NCBI GenBank assembly: GCA_030697205.1
Contig: JAUYQP010000032.1
Coordinates: 1 to 64,000 of the forward strand
Direction: 5' to 3'
Length of the DNA: 64,000 bases
From: Mycobacteriales bacterium
GTDB taxonomy: Bacteria; Actinomycetota; Actinomycetes; Mycobacteriales; SCTD01
The notes under the pieces were generated by a model that searched no databases, was not told where the DNA came from, and saw nothing but the letters and a program-made list of their open reading frames with translations. Shown piece by piece: positions 31,857 to 39,989 of this stretch; position 1 is the first letter of the stretch, and each line of letters begins with the position of its first letter. A program made the translations under genes and the position numbers.

Positions 31857-31932
31857 GTTTCCACAGTCAGGGGACACCGTCCACAGGGATTGCCCACAGG
31901 TCCTCCGGCGTGTCGTCCACACCTTATCCCCA
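31857..31932 (+). promoter_or_regulatory. Cluster of five DnaA-box-like 9-mers
   Basis: GTTTCCACA (31857), CCGTCCACA (31877), TTGCCCACA (31890), TCGTCCACA (31913) and TTATCCCCA (31924), all in the same orientation within 76 bp. Three are one mismatch from TTGTCCACA or TTATCCACA, and two are two mismatches away. They lie in the 260-bp gap before parA. A candidate promoter follows, with TAGAGT at 31973-31978. Confidence 0.5.
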
Positions 31933-32052
31933 GGACGTGGTCGCAGGTTCGACAGACCCAACGTCGCGGTCGTAGAGTCCGGCCCGTCCCGTCGGCATGT
32001 GCGTTCGGCGAGAAGTCACATGAGCGGTTCGTCGTTAGGGAGGCACACAGAC

Positions 32053-32940
32053 ATGTCGACAAGTGCGGGAGCGCACCACATCCCGGTGTCGTTAGCTGCG
32101 GGTGAGGCCGACGGCCTCGGCCCGACCGGCCGGGTCCGGCCGCACTTCCCGGAGCCGCCGCCGCTCGACCGGCACGGACCGGCCCGCATCCTGGCCATGT
32201 GCAACCAGAAGGGCGGCGTCGGCAAGACCACGTCGACGATCAACCTGGGCGCCGCGCTGGCCGAGACCGGGCGACGGGTGCTCTTGGTCGACCTCGACCC
32301 GCAGGGCGCGCTGTCCGTGGGCCTGGGCGTCAACCCGCTCCAGCTGGACCGCACCGTCTACAACCTGCTCATGGAGCGCGACGTCACCGTCGACGACGTG
32401 ATGCTGAAGACCAACATCGCAGGCATGGACCTGCTGCCGAGCAACATCGACCTGTCGGCCGCCGAGGTGCAGCTGGTCAACGAGGTGGCCCGCGAGCAGA
32501 CCCTGCTGCGGGTGCTGACCCCGGTCTTGGACGACTACGACATCGTCCTCATGGACTGCCAGCCCTCGCTCGGCCTGCTCACCGTCAACGCGCTCACGGC
32601 CGCCCATGGAGTGATCATCCCGCTGGAGTGCGAGTTCTTCGCACTTCGCGGTGTGGCCCTGCTCATCCAGACCATCGAAAAGATCCAGGAACGGCTCAAC
32701 CCTCGACTTGAGCTTGAGGGAATTCTGGCCACGATGTACGACGCACGCACGCTCCATGGTCGGGAGGTGCTCGCCCGCGTTGTCGAGGCGTTCGGCGATC
32801 GGGTCTTCCACACCGTGATCAACCGCACCGTGCGCTTCCCCGAGACCACCGTCGCGGGCGAGCCGATCACCACCTACGCATCGAGCTCCGCCGGAGCCGG
32901 TGCGTACCGCGACCTGGCCAGAGAGGTGCTCGCCCGATGA
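32053..32940 (+). CDS. parA: ParA-family ATPase
   Basis: A 295-residue Walker-type partition ATPase, the Soj-like paralogue found before scpA (Rv1708 type), not the oriC-linked one. Deviant Walker A CNQKGGVGKTTSTINLG near residue 54, VDLDPQGALSVGLG, and Walker B region DIVLMDCQPSLGLLTVNAL. The N-terminal 45 residues are a poorly structured extension. ATG at 32053 has GGGAGG about 10 bases upstream; in-frame alternatives exist at 32020 and 31999. Its stop overlaps the next gene (ATGA). Confidence 0.93.
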   Translation: MSTSAGAHHIPVSLAAGEADGLGPTGRVRPHFPEPPPLDRHGPARILAMCNQKGGVGKTTSTINLGAALAETGRRVLLVDLDPQGALSVGLGVNPLQLDRTVYNLLMERDVTVDDVMLKTNIAGMDLLPSNIDLSAAEVQLVNEVAREQTLLRVLTPVLDDYDIVLMDCQPSLGLLTVNALTAAHGVIIPLECEFFALRGVALLIQTIEKIQERLNPRLELEGILATMYDARTLHGREVLARVVEAFGDRVFHTVINRTVRFPETTVAGEPITTYASSSAGAGAYRDLAREVLAR

Positions 32941-33482
32941 GCCGACGCAGCAGCCTGCCCGGAGCCGACGAGCTGTTCCGCACGACCGGACCGGAGCGTT
33001 CCGCGGGCACCCGGTCCGCCGCGGAGCGCCCCGACGACGGGGACGGGCCCGACACCGGCCTGGCGGCCGTCGAGGCGGCCCTGTCCACCCTGCCGGTGGG
33101 TGGGTCCACGAGCGGGCCGTCCGCTGCCGTCGCCGATGCGGCGCCGTCCGTCGTATCGACTGCTGGTCTCGGCGGCAACGACGACCTCGTCGACAGCCGT
33201 CAGCCGGCGGGCTCGGTCCGCCACACCGGGATCCGGCGCCGCCCGCGGGCGGTCGGGGACCGCCGACCGAGCGGGCGCGAGCGCCACGACGAGAAGATCA
33301 CGGTCTACGTCTCCGCCGAGGAGCTCATGGACCTCGAGCACGCCCGCCTGGCGCTGCGCGGCGAGCACGGCCTGGTCGCCGACCGCGGTCGGATCGTCCG
33401 CGAGGCGCTGGCCGTCGTCCTGGCCGACCTCGAGGCCAAGGGCGACGCCAGCATCCTGGTACGCCGCCTCACGGGCCGCTGA
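32937..33482 (+). CDS. Ribbon-helix-helix protein paired with ParA
   Basis: A 181-residue protein. Residues 1-110 are disordered and polar. The C-terminal 65 residues look like a MetJ/Arc (CopG) ribbon-helix-helix unit: strand KITVYVSAEEL, helix LMDLEHARLALR, turn, and helix RGRIVREALAVVLADLEAKG. ATG overlaps the parA stop, so the two are coupled. An RHH protein with a long flexible N-terminus beside a ParA ATPase resembles the ParG/Omega adaptors of plasmid partition systems; that role is inferred. Followed by a 135-bp gap with tandem CTGAGGGCCGA units at its 5' end. Confidence 0.78.
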   Translation: MSRRSSLPGADELFRTTGPERSAGTRSAAERPDDGDGPDTGLAAVEAALSTLPVGGSTSGPSAAVADAAPSVVSTAGLGGNDDLVDSRQPAGSVRHTGIRRRPRAVGDRRPSGRERHDEKITVYVSAEELMDLEHARLALRGEHGLVADRGRIVREALAVVLADLEAKGDASILVRRLTGR

Positions 33483-33617
33483 GGGCCGACTGAGGGCCGA
33501 CTGAGCGGCCTGACCGGCCCACCCGACCCCCTCCCGACCCGGCTCACCCGACGGCCGTCTGAGGCGGTCTGAGGCCGCCTGACCGACACCCGGCCCGGAC
33601 CCTGGCACGCTAGAGGG

Positions 33618-34292
33618 GTGCTCTACGCCCTCGGCGACCTCACGTCGTTCCTCCTGCTGCTTGTCGCGACCGTGGTCGCGCTCACGCTGCACGGCTGGCT
33701 GACGGCAGTGCTGTGCGCCCGCGTAGGTGACCGGCAGGTCATCGCGGAGGGACGTTCAGTGCCTGACCCGCGCCGCCAGATCGACCCGTTCGGGGCGATC
33801 GGGGCGCTCGTGGGCGGTGTCGGATGGTCACGCGGTGTGGCAACGCCTGCGCGCCATCGCAGGTCAGCCGTGCTGCTCACCACGCTCGTGCCTGCAGGTG
33901 TGCTCCTCGTCCTCGGCCTGGCGCTGCTCGTCGGATGGCGCCTCGTCTCGGGGTTGTCGCTGCCCGCGGGCGCCGACGTCTCGCTCCTGCTTCGCGAGCA
34001 GACCCCCTTCGTGCCCGTCGGAGAGCTCGCCCTGCTGCTGACCGGCGCGGTGTTCCTGGTCAACGGGCTGCTCAGCCTCCTTCCGCTACTGCCTCTCGCG
34101 GGCGGGCGGTTGCTGTTCGCGCTCGCTCCCCGCTCCCGGGGGTGGCAGCAGGCCGAGCACCAGCTGGGCGAGCGCAACATCGGGACCGTCGTCCTTCTCG
34201 CCCTGTGCCTGTTCGTCACCTCCGTGCCGCTGCTGCCGGCGGTCCTCGACGCGATCGCGGGCCCGCTCGCCGCCCTGGCGACCGGTGGCTGA
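33618..34292 (+). CDS. Site-2-protease-like membrane protein lacking catalytic residues
   Basis: A 224-residue membrane protein with 5-6 hydrophobic segments. It aligns by eye with M50 site-2 proteases: the first helix carries LHGWLTAVLCARVGD where the family has HExxH followed by xxLGD, then GRSVPDPRRQIDPFGAIGALVGGVGW matches GRLTLNPxxHIDPxG...GW. A late NGLLSLLPLLPLAGGRLL matches the NxxPxxPLDGG helix. The Glu, second His and Asp ligands are replaced by Gly, Thr and Ala, so it should not be a zinc protease. GTG start at 33618 follows TAGAGGG. It overlaps scpA by 8 bp. Confidence 0.78.
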   Translation: MLYALGDLTSFLLLLVATVVALTLHGWLTAVLCARVGDRQVIAEGRSVPDPRRQIDPFGAIGALVGGVGWSRGVATPARHRRSAVLLTTLVPAGVLLVLGLALLVGWRLVSGLSLPAGADVSLLLREQTPFVPVGELALLLTGAVFLVNGLLSLLPLLPLAGGRLLFALAPRSRGWQQAEHQLGERNIGTVVLLALCLFVTSVPLLPAVLDAIAGPLAALATGG

Positions 34293-35226
34293 GGTGACCG
34301 AGGTGCCGGGAGAGGCCGCACCGAGCGCTCCTGGCGTCTCGCTCCCGCTGGCGGCGACTGGCTTCTCGGTGCACCTCGACGTCTTCGAGGGCCCCTTCGA
34401 CCTGCTGCTCCAGCTCATCAGCAAGCACCAGCTCGACGTCACCGAGGTGGCGCTGTCGAAGGTCACCGACGAGTTCATCGCCCACATCCGGGCGCTCGGT
34501 CAGGAGTGGGACCTCGGCCAGGCGACCGAGTTCCTCGTGGTCGCGGCCACCCTGCTCGACCTCAAGGCCGCGCGGCTGCTCCCGTCGGCCGAGGTCGAGG
34601 ACGAGGACGACCTGGCGCTGCTCGAGGCCCGCGACCTGCTGTTCGCCCGGCTGCTGCAGTACCGCGCCTACAAGCAAGCAGCCGCTCACCTGGCCGGCCT
34701 GCTCGCCGCTGAGTCGCGGCGCTTCCCGCGGCAGGTCTCGCTCGAGCCGCGTTTCGCAGGACTGCTCCCGGAGGTCCTGCTCGGCCTCGGGCCGCAGGAG
34801 TTCGCCGCGATCGCCGCGCGGGCGATGACGCCCCGGGCCGAGCCCGAGGTCGCGGTGGACCACGTCCACGGCGGGACGGTGAGCGTGCGCGAGCAGACCG
34901 CTCTGCTGCACGAGCGGCTCCGTCGTACCGGCGGGGGCTCCTTCCGCAACCTCACGGCGGACTGCCAGGGCACCCTCGAGGTCGTCGCCCGCTTCCTGGG
35001 CCTGCTGGAGCTGTTCCGCGAGGGTCTGGTGGCCTTCGAGCAGGTCGAGGCGCTCGGTGAGCTGCACGTGCGCTGGACCGGTGGCGACGACCGCGCCGTG
35101 GGCGAGGCGACCGAGGATGGGGGAGCGGCTGCCGGGGCTGCTGCGGGCGCGGAGTGGGACGAGCCGTTGGGTGGGCCGGACGACGACGCGGCGCCGTCGT
35201 CCAGTGCGAATGGAGGGCGCCGATGA
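34285..35226 (+). CDS. scpA: Segregation and condensation protein A (kleisin)
   Basis: A 313-residue kleisin that links the SMC ATPase heads. The N-terminal domain is classical: FSVHLDVFEGPFDLLLQLISKHQLDVTEVALSKVTDEFIAHI, then ATEFLVVAATLLDLKAARLLP. The C-terminal winged helix (VVARFLGLLELFREGLVAFEQ) binds the SMC head. The last 45 residues are an acidic, low-complexity tail. GTG at 34285 lies inside the end of the preceding gene; the stop overlaps scpB (ATGA). SMC itself is not in the window. Confidence 0.96.
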   Translation: MAEVTEVPGEAAPSAPGVSLPLAATGFSVHLDVFEGPFDLLLQLISKHQLDVTEVALSKVTDEFIAHIRALGQEWDLGQATEFLVVAATLLDLKAARLLPSAEVEDEDDLALLEARDLLFARLLQYRAYKQAAAHLAGLLAAESRRFPRQVSLEPRFAGLLPEVLLGLGPQEFAAIAARAMTPRAEPEVAVDHVHGGTVSVREQTALLHERLRRTGGGSFRNLTADCQGTLEVVARFLGLLELFREGLVAFEQVEALGELHVRWTGGDDRAVGEATEDGGAAAGAAAGAEWDEPLGGPDDDAAPSSSANGGRR

Positions 35227-35966
35227 GCGTGAATGAGGACGACATGACTCCAGATCCCTATGCCGACACGTCGACATCCGACGGGATCGCGCAGGACCAC
35301 GCGACGACAGCGGGCGCGAGCGAGGAGGCGGGTCCGGCCGAGGACGTCGGCGAGGACGTCGGCGAGGACGAGGGACTCGCGCCGCATGCCGGTCCCGACG
35401 AGCTGTTCGAGCCGGCGGACCTGCCACCGCTGCGCGCCGCGCTGGAGGCCGTCCTGCTGGTCACGGACGAGCCGGTGCCCGCAGTGACCCTCGCCCAGGT
35501 CGTCGAGCGCCCCACCGACGAGGTGGAAGCGGTCCTGGCCGAGCTCGCCCAGGAGTACGTCGAGACCGGCCGAGGCTTCGAGCTGCGCACCGTGGCCGGC
35601 GGCTGGCGCCTCTACACCCGCGCCGACTGCGCGCCCTACGTCGAGCGCTTCGTCCTCGACGGCCAGCAAGCCCGGCTGACCCAAGCCGCCCTCGAGACCC
35701 TCGCCGTCATCGCCTACCGCCAGCCGGTGAGCAAGGCGCGGGTGTCCGCGGTCCGCGGGGTCAACGTCGACGGCGTGGTGCGCACGCTCGTTGCCCGCGG
35801 TCTGGTCGTGGAGGCAGGCCAGGACGGCGAGACCGGTGGGACGCTGTTCCGTACGACCAACGTGCTCCTGGAGAAGCTCGGGCTCCAGTCGCTGGAGGAC
35901 CTACCCTCCCTTGCTCCCCTCCTCCCCGAGTTGTCAGACATCGAGTTCGACTCGACGTCGACCTGA
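35223..35966 (+). CDS. scpB: Segregation and condensation protein B
   Basis: A 247-residue winged-helix protein that dimerises on ScpA. An acidic N-terminal extension of about 65 residues precedes the family core: PPLRAALEAVLLVTDEPVPAVTLAQVV, GFELRTVAGGWRLYTRADCAPYVERFV, ALETLAVIAYRQPVSKARVSAVRGVNVDGVVRTLV and TTNVLLEKLGLQSLEDLP. ATG overlaps the scpA stop. rluB follows after 18 bp in the conserved scpA-scpB-rluB order. Confidence 0.95.
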   Translation: MSVNEDDMTPDPYADTSTSDGIAQDHATTAGASEEAGPAEDVGEDVGEDEGLAPHAGPDELFEPADLPPLRAALEAVLLVTDEPVPAVTLAQVVERPTDEVEAVLAELAQEYVETGRGFELRTVAGGWRLYTRADCAPYVERFVLDGQQARLTQAALETLAVIAYRQPVSKARVSAVRGVNVDGVVRTLVARGLVVEAGQDGETGGTLFRTTNVLLEKLGLQSLEDLPSLAPLLPELSDIEFDSTST

Positions 35967-35984
35967 GATCGAGAGATTCCCCCT

Positions 35985-36746
35985 GTGAAGGACCACCAGA
36001 ACGACTCCACGCACGGCGATGCCGACGGCATCCGACTGCAGAAGGTGCTTGCCCAGGCAGGCCTCGGCTCGCGGCGCGCGTGCGAGGTCCTCATCGGTGA
36101 GGGCCGGGTCTCGGTCGGCGGTGAGACGGTGCTGGAGCAGGGCCGGCGGGTCGACCCCGAGACCGATGTCATCAGGGTCGACGGGATGCGCATCAACACC
36201 ACGAGCGGTCTGGTGCACCTCGCCATCAACAAGCCTCGGGGGGTCGTCACCGCGATGACCGATCCCGAGGGGCGACCGTGCGTGGGCGACATGGTGCGGG
36301 ACCGCAAGGAGCGGCTGTTCCACGTCGGGCGGCTCGACAGCGAGACCGAGGGGCTGCTGCTGCTCACCAACGAGGGGGAGCTGGCGCACCGGCTGTCGCA
36401 CCCGTCCTACGAGGTCCCCAAGACCTACCTCGCGGAGGTCCTTGGTCCGATCGCGCGCGACGTGGGGCGGCGCCTCAAAGCAGGAGTGGAGCTCGACGAC
36501 GGCATCGCGCGGGTCGATGAGTTCAAGCTGGTGAGCTCCACGGGCAACCGGGTGCTGCTCGAGGTCGTCCTGCACGAGGGGCGCAAGCACATCGTTCGCC
36601 GCCTTCTGGACGAAGTGGGCCATCCTGTCCAGCGGCTGGTCAGGACCTCCGTGGGGCCGGTGCAACTGGGGATCCAGCGCTCCGGGCGCATCCGGGCCGT
36701 CACCCGAGAGGAGCTTGCCGGCCTCTACGCGCTGGTGGGCATGTAG
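35985..36746 (+). CDS. rluB: Ribosomal large-subunit pseudouridine synthase B
   Basis: A 253-residue RsuA/RluB-family enzyme that isomerises a uridine in 23S rRNA. S4 domain at residues 15-75 (IRLQKVLAQAGLGSRRACEVLIGEGRV), then the catalytic domain with LAINKPRGVVTAM and the catalytic Asp118 in HVGRLDSETEGLLLLTN, and GRKHIVRRLLDEVGHPVQRLVR at the end. GTG at 35985. Last gene of the parA-scpAB cluster. Confidence 0.95.
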   Translation: MKDHQNDSTHGDADGIRLQKVLAQAGLGSRRACEVLIGEGRVSVGGETVLEQGRRVDPETDVIRVDGMRINTTSGLVHLAINKPRGVVTAMTDPEGRPCVGDMVRDRKERLFHVGRLDSETEGLLLLTNEGELAHRLSHPSYEVPKTYLAEVLGPIARDVGRRLKAGVELDDGIARVDEFKLVSSTGNRVLLEVVLHEGRKHIVRRLLDEVGHPVQRLVRTSVGPVQLGIQRSGRIRAVTREELAGLYALVGM

Positions 36747-37437
36747 CGCCTCCCTCAGCAACTCGCCCGCTTCTCAGGGGTGGCGCTGCCACATCCGCAG
36801 CTCGTCTCGGCGGCGCTGCTGCACCTGTGTCACCCGCGTGCCGTGCGTAGGCCTGCCCGACGTCGACCAGCAGAGGCCAGCCCTGGCGGCGCGGGGCTCC
36901 TCGCCGCCCCTGCGCTCCTGCGCTCCGGACGCTTCTGCGTCGAGTGGGTCGCGTGCCCTCACAGCCCTCGACGACAGCGACGCTCGCCGGCCTGACGGGT
37001 GCACCGGCGGTCTGGGACAAGCGCCTCGGCGGGCACCTCCTGACCTCGAACAGCGGCAGGGCATGGCGTCCTGTCGACCCCCCGTCACGGTGCTCCGCCC
37101 CCGACCGGACGATGTGTCGTCGCGGCGCTGCATAGAACCGTCGACGTCATTCTTTCACGGTATGTAGATAAAACGAGAACACGAGATGTCGGGTACGAGT
37201 CCGGAAGCACGATCGGGAGCGGATCCCGGACTTCGGCGAGATTCATCTTTTTGTCGATAAGCCTCAGCGTGGCGAGTTGGACAGTCGGCGGTCGGCCCTG
37301 ATGCGCTTGGAAGCCATTAGATCGACAAAACGCGAAAGCGTTTCATCGTGGAAGGGTTCTAGTGCTGACGAGACACACCGACACCCCTACAGACAGACTT
37401 GGGGTGACATGGCTATGGTCTGGTCTGACACGAGGAG
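36747..37437. other. 690-bp gene-poor gap before aroH
   Basis: No supportable gene in either strand. From about 37140 the DNA becomes clearly less GC-rich than the surroundings and dyad-rich. TTTTGTCGAT at 37249-37258 is inverted as ATCGACAAAA at 37321-37330. AGTCCGG at 37198-37204 pairs with CCGGACT at 37226-37232. AAACGC and GCGTTT flank a GAAA loop near 37329-37344. The segment probably carries the aroH promoter and may hold a structured RNA or the remnant of an element. Confidence 0.6.
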
Positions 37438-37809
37438 GTGGGCGGTATCGCCACGCGAGCAGTACGCGGCGCGATCCAGGTCGATGCGGACGAGCGCGAC
37501 CAGGTCCTGGCTGCGACGACCGAACTCCTCACCGAGGTGCTGGTCCGCAACGCGCTCACCCCCGAGGACCTCATCAGCGTGGTGTTCACGGCCACCCCCG
37601 ATCTGGTCTCGGAGTTCCCTGCCTACGCCGCCCGGCAGATGGGGATCACCGACGTCCCCCTGCTGTGTGCCACGGAGATCTCCGTCCCCGGGGCCATGGC
37701 TCGCGTCTTGCGGCTGCTGGCACACGTCGATACCGAGCGTCCGCGCGCAGAACTGCGTCACGTGTACCTGCGTGGAGCGGCCCAGTTGCGAACGGACCTC
37801 CCCCAGTGA
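37438..37809 (+). CDS. aroH: Chorismate mutase, AroH type
   Basis: A 120-123-residue monofunctional chorismate mutase converting chorismate to prephenate for Phe/Tyr synthesis. Family hallmarks: RAVRGAIQVDADERDQVLAAT, LLTEVLVRNALTPEDLISVVFTATPDLVSEFPAYAARQMG, VPLLCATEI, RVLRLLAHV and the C-terminal RAELRHVYLRGAAQLRTDL. The start is uncertain. GTG at 37438 overlaps the only Shine-Dalgarno (AGGAGG 37433-37438). The in-frame ATC at 37447 is correctly spaced from it and yields an N-terminus like homologues (MATRAVRGA). Confidence 0.93.
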   Translation: MGGIATRAVRGAIQVDADERDQVLAATTELLTEVLVRNALTPEDLISVVFTATPDLVSEFPAYAARQMGITDVPLLCATEISVPGAMARVLRLLAHVDTERPRAELRHVYLRGAAQLRTDLPQ

Positions 37810-38553
37810 GCCTCCCGTTCCCTCACCGGTCGCCTGCGGCCGCCTTGTCCTCGCCACCCAGAGGTCACGAGCTCTCCGGCGCTGGGGTCATTGCAGGGCC
37901 CGCACGCTCCGGGAGTGCCGTTGCCACGACGAGGCCGGAACGGTCGGCGCTGGCGCTGGCGCCGGCAATGCGCTCCGGGCGACACCCCGCCGTCGGCTCC
38001 GCAGCTGTCGCTGACCCTGCGCCGCTGATCGTCAGGACGCTCTCCGTGAGGGACTGCCTGACCTCCTTAGCGATCTCTCTGTGACAGCTGGGCCCGACCA
38101 GGCGTAGTTGCACGGATGCACCTCACACAGAGATCGAGTCACACAGGCCAAGCAGACTCGATCTCAGGCGCACGTCGAGACCTGCACCTGAGCGTTGTGC
38201 AGCGGTAGAAGGTGCGGGAGTCCACCGACGTCCTGTGCCAGGCCGCACAACGCGGCAAGTCCCCGACGGCCGCGTGCCGGGAGTCGGCTCGCACAGCGGG
38301 CAGGTCGGGGCTCGCCACCGGGGCGGCTCCCGGCAGACCCCGGAAGTGCGGCCCGCCGGCTGAGTACGCTCCACGGCGACCGAGTTCGCTCCGGTGAGTC
38401 ACCGAGCCCGCGCGGGTCGACAGAGCAGCTCCACAGACGTTCAGACGCGTACGGGACGCCTCCAGGCGGCGGCAGGGCTCACCAAGCGCTCGTCAGCAGG
38501 TCACCAGCAGGTTCACAGCAGGTCCAGAACGGGTCCACAACGCAGGGAGCGAC
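37810..38553. other. 740-bp gene-poor gap between aroH and cmk
   Basis: No gene is supportable. In many actinobacteria with this order, prephenate dehydrogenase (tyrA) sits between aroH and cmk, and no recognisable remnant of it remains here. The gap contains an 11-bp inverted repeat (38130-38140 with 38155-38165, GAGATCGAGTC / GACTCGATCTC, 14-nt loop) and an 11-bp tandem repeat just before cmk. Confidence 0.6.
38494..38537 (+). repeat. Four tandem 11-bp repeats before cmk
   Basis: CAGCAGGTCAC, CAGCAGGTTCA, CAGCAGGTCCA and GAACGGGTCCA lie head to tail, ending 16 bp before the cmk start codon and just before its ribosome-binding site. Confidence 0.75.
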
Positions 38554-39288
38554 GTGACGCAGCGCAGCGTGGCCGGGCCGACGCGGGTGGTCGCCCTCGA
38601 CGGTCCGTCGGGGTCGGGGAAGAGCACCGTGGCCCGGGGGGTCGCACGCGCGCTGGGCTGGCGCTACCTGGACACGGGGGCGACCTATCGGGCCGCCACG
38701 CTGGCCGTGCTCCGGGCTGGGGCGGACCCCACCGACCGTGCCGCAGTCGTGGCCGCGGTCCACAGCGCGCGCATCGAGGTGGCGACCGACCCAGACCAGC
38801 CGGGCATCTGCTTGGACGGCGAGGACGTCGCCGCGGCCATCCGAACCGCCGATGTCACCGCAGCGGTGAGTGCGGTGAGCGCGGTCTCCGAGGTTCGCGA
38901 CCTGCTGGTCGCACGTCAGCAGGAGCTCATCGGAGACGGTGCGGTGGTCGTCGAGGGTCGCGACATCTGCGCGGTCGTCGCACCAGCGGCGCTGGTCAAG
39001 GTCTACCTCGACGCCGACCCGCTGGTGCGGGCCGCGCGTCGGGCGGGCGACAGTGACGCAGGGGTCGTGGTCACCGGACCGCCGGGTGCGCCGGAGGCCA
39101 CGGCGGAGGCTCTCGTGGCCACGGTGGCCGCCGATCTCGCGCGCCGCGACGCGTTGGACAGCTCGCGGACGGTGAGCCCGCTCGAGGCCGCCCCCGACGC
39201 CGTCCACATCGATGCGAGCCACCTCGGCGCCGAGGAGGTCGTCGCGGCTGTCCTGTCGCTCGTCGACGACGCCGGGCTGCGGATCTGA
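38554..39288 (+). CDS. cmk: Cytidylate kinase
   Basis: A 244-residue kinase phosphorylating CMP and dCMP. P-loop [18 protein letters not shown] at residues 15-32, [20 protein letters not shown], the CMP-binding [26 protein letters not shown], and a C-terminal [28 protein letters not shown] at 38554 follows GCAGGGAGCGAC. It heads the cmk-plsC-der group. Confidence 0.95.
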   Translation: MTQRSVAGPTRVVALDGPSGSGKSTVARGVARALGWRYLDTGATYRAATLAVLRAGADPTDRAAVVAAVHSARIEVATDPDQPGICLDGEDVAAAIRTADVTAAVSAVSAVSEVRDLLVARQQELIGDGAVVVEGRDICAVVAPAALVKVYLDADPLVRAARRAGDSDAGVVVTGPPGAPEATAEALVATVAADLARRDALDSSRTVSPLEAAPDAVHIDASHLGAEEVVAAVLSLVDDAGLRI

Positions 39289-39299
39289 GCTACATCTCA

Positions 39300-39989
39300 A
39301 TGAGTCCAGAAGTCGACAAGTCGGGTCCGCAAGGCGGCCGTGCGGTGGCCACCGGCACGCCCCGGCCTGCCCTCATCGCGTTCACCCGCGCCTGGGGTCG
39401 GTTGCTCGCCCGGACGATCTTCCGCTTCGAGGTGACCGGCGCCCAGCACGTGCCGACGCAGGGCGCGGTCATCCTGGCCGGCAACCACAGCGGCCTGCTC
39501 GACGGTCCGCTCGTCTACTTCACGAGCCCGAGGGCGCCCGTCCTTCTCGCCAAGGCGGAGCTCTTCGTCGGCCCGTGGGCCCGCGCGCTCGGCTGGCTCG
39601 GGCAGGTCCCGGTGCACCGCGGGCAGCCCGACCGGGCTGCTCTCAAGGCGGGGCTGGCCCAGCTCGCCCGGGGAGGCGTCCTGGGCGTCTTCCCCGAGGG
39701 GACGCGCGGCAGCGGTCAGCTCGAGCAGGTCGCCCACGGCTTGGCCTATCTCGCCCTGCGTTCGGGCGCCCCCGTCGTACCCCTGGCGGTCGTGGGAACC
39801 GCCGGCGCCTGGCCCAAAGGGCGCCGCCTGCCCCGGCTGCGGGCGCCCGTGCGCGTGGCCTTCGGGCCGCCGATCACGCTCGACGTCGAGGGCGACCCGC
39901 GTGCACGGCGTACCGTAGGGGTCGCCGCGGAACAGCTGCGGCTCGCGCTTGTGGATCACCTGCGCACCACCACAGGGGAGAGCGCATGA
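39300..39989 (+). CDS. Lysophospholipid acyltransferase, PlsC family
   Basis: A 229-residue 1-acyl-sn-glycerol-3-phosphate acyltransferase-type membrane enzyme. Motif I NHSGLLDG (NHxxxxD) near residue 61, motif II region GQVPVHRG, motif [13 protein letters not shown] and motif [16 protein letters not shown] at 39300 lacks a Shine-Dalgarno; an in-frame GTG at 39345 is the alternative. Its stop overlaps der (ATGA). It has the same position between cmk and der in other actinobacteria. Confidence 0.92.
   Translation: MSPEVDKSGPQGGRAVATGTPRPALIAFTRAWGRLLARTIFRFEVTGAQHVPTQGAVILAGNHSGLLDGPLVYFTSPRAPVLLAKAELFVGPWARALGWLGQVPVHRGQPDRAALKAGLAQLARGGVLGVFPEGTRGSGQLEQVAHGLAYLALRSGAPVVPLAVVGTAGAWPKGRRLPRLRAPVRVAFGPPITLDVEGDPRARRTVGVAAEQLRLALVDHLRTTTGESA

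Noticed and set aside
32053-32940. parA as the oriC-linked partition gene, implying the origin is nearby
   Set aside because: Its neighbours are scpA, scpB and rluB, not parB, rsmG or dnaA; this is the second Soj-like paralogue, and the DnaA-box-like 9-mers alone do not make an origin.
33562-33580. AGGCGG/CCGCCT hairpin before the S2P-like gene as a terminator
   Set aside because: Only 6 bp in a repetitive GC stretch within a likely operon; too weak to annotate.
36774-37133. 119-residue minus-strand frame after rluB
   Set aside because: Arg/Gly/Ser-rich shadow-like composition without a start signal or family resemblance.
38139-38402. 87-residue minus-strand frame in the aroH-cmk gap
   Set aside because: Third codon positions lack the strong G/C bias of real genes here, there is no ribosome-binding site and no recognised family.
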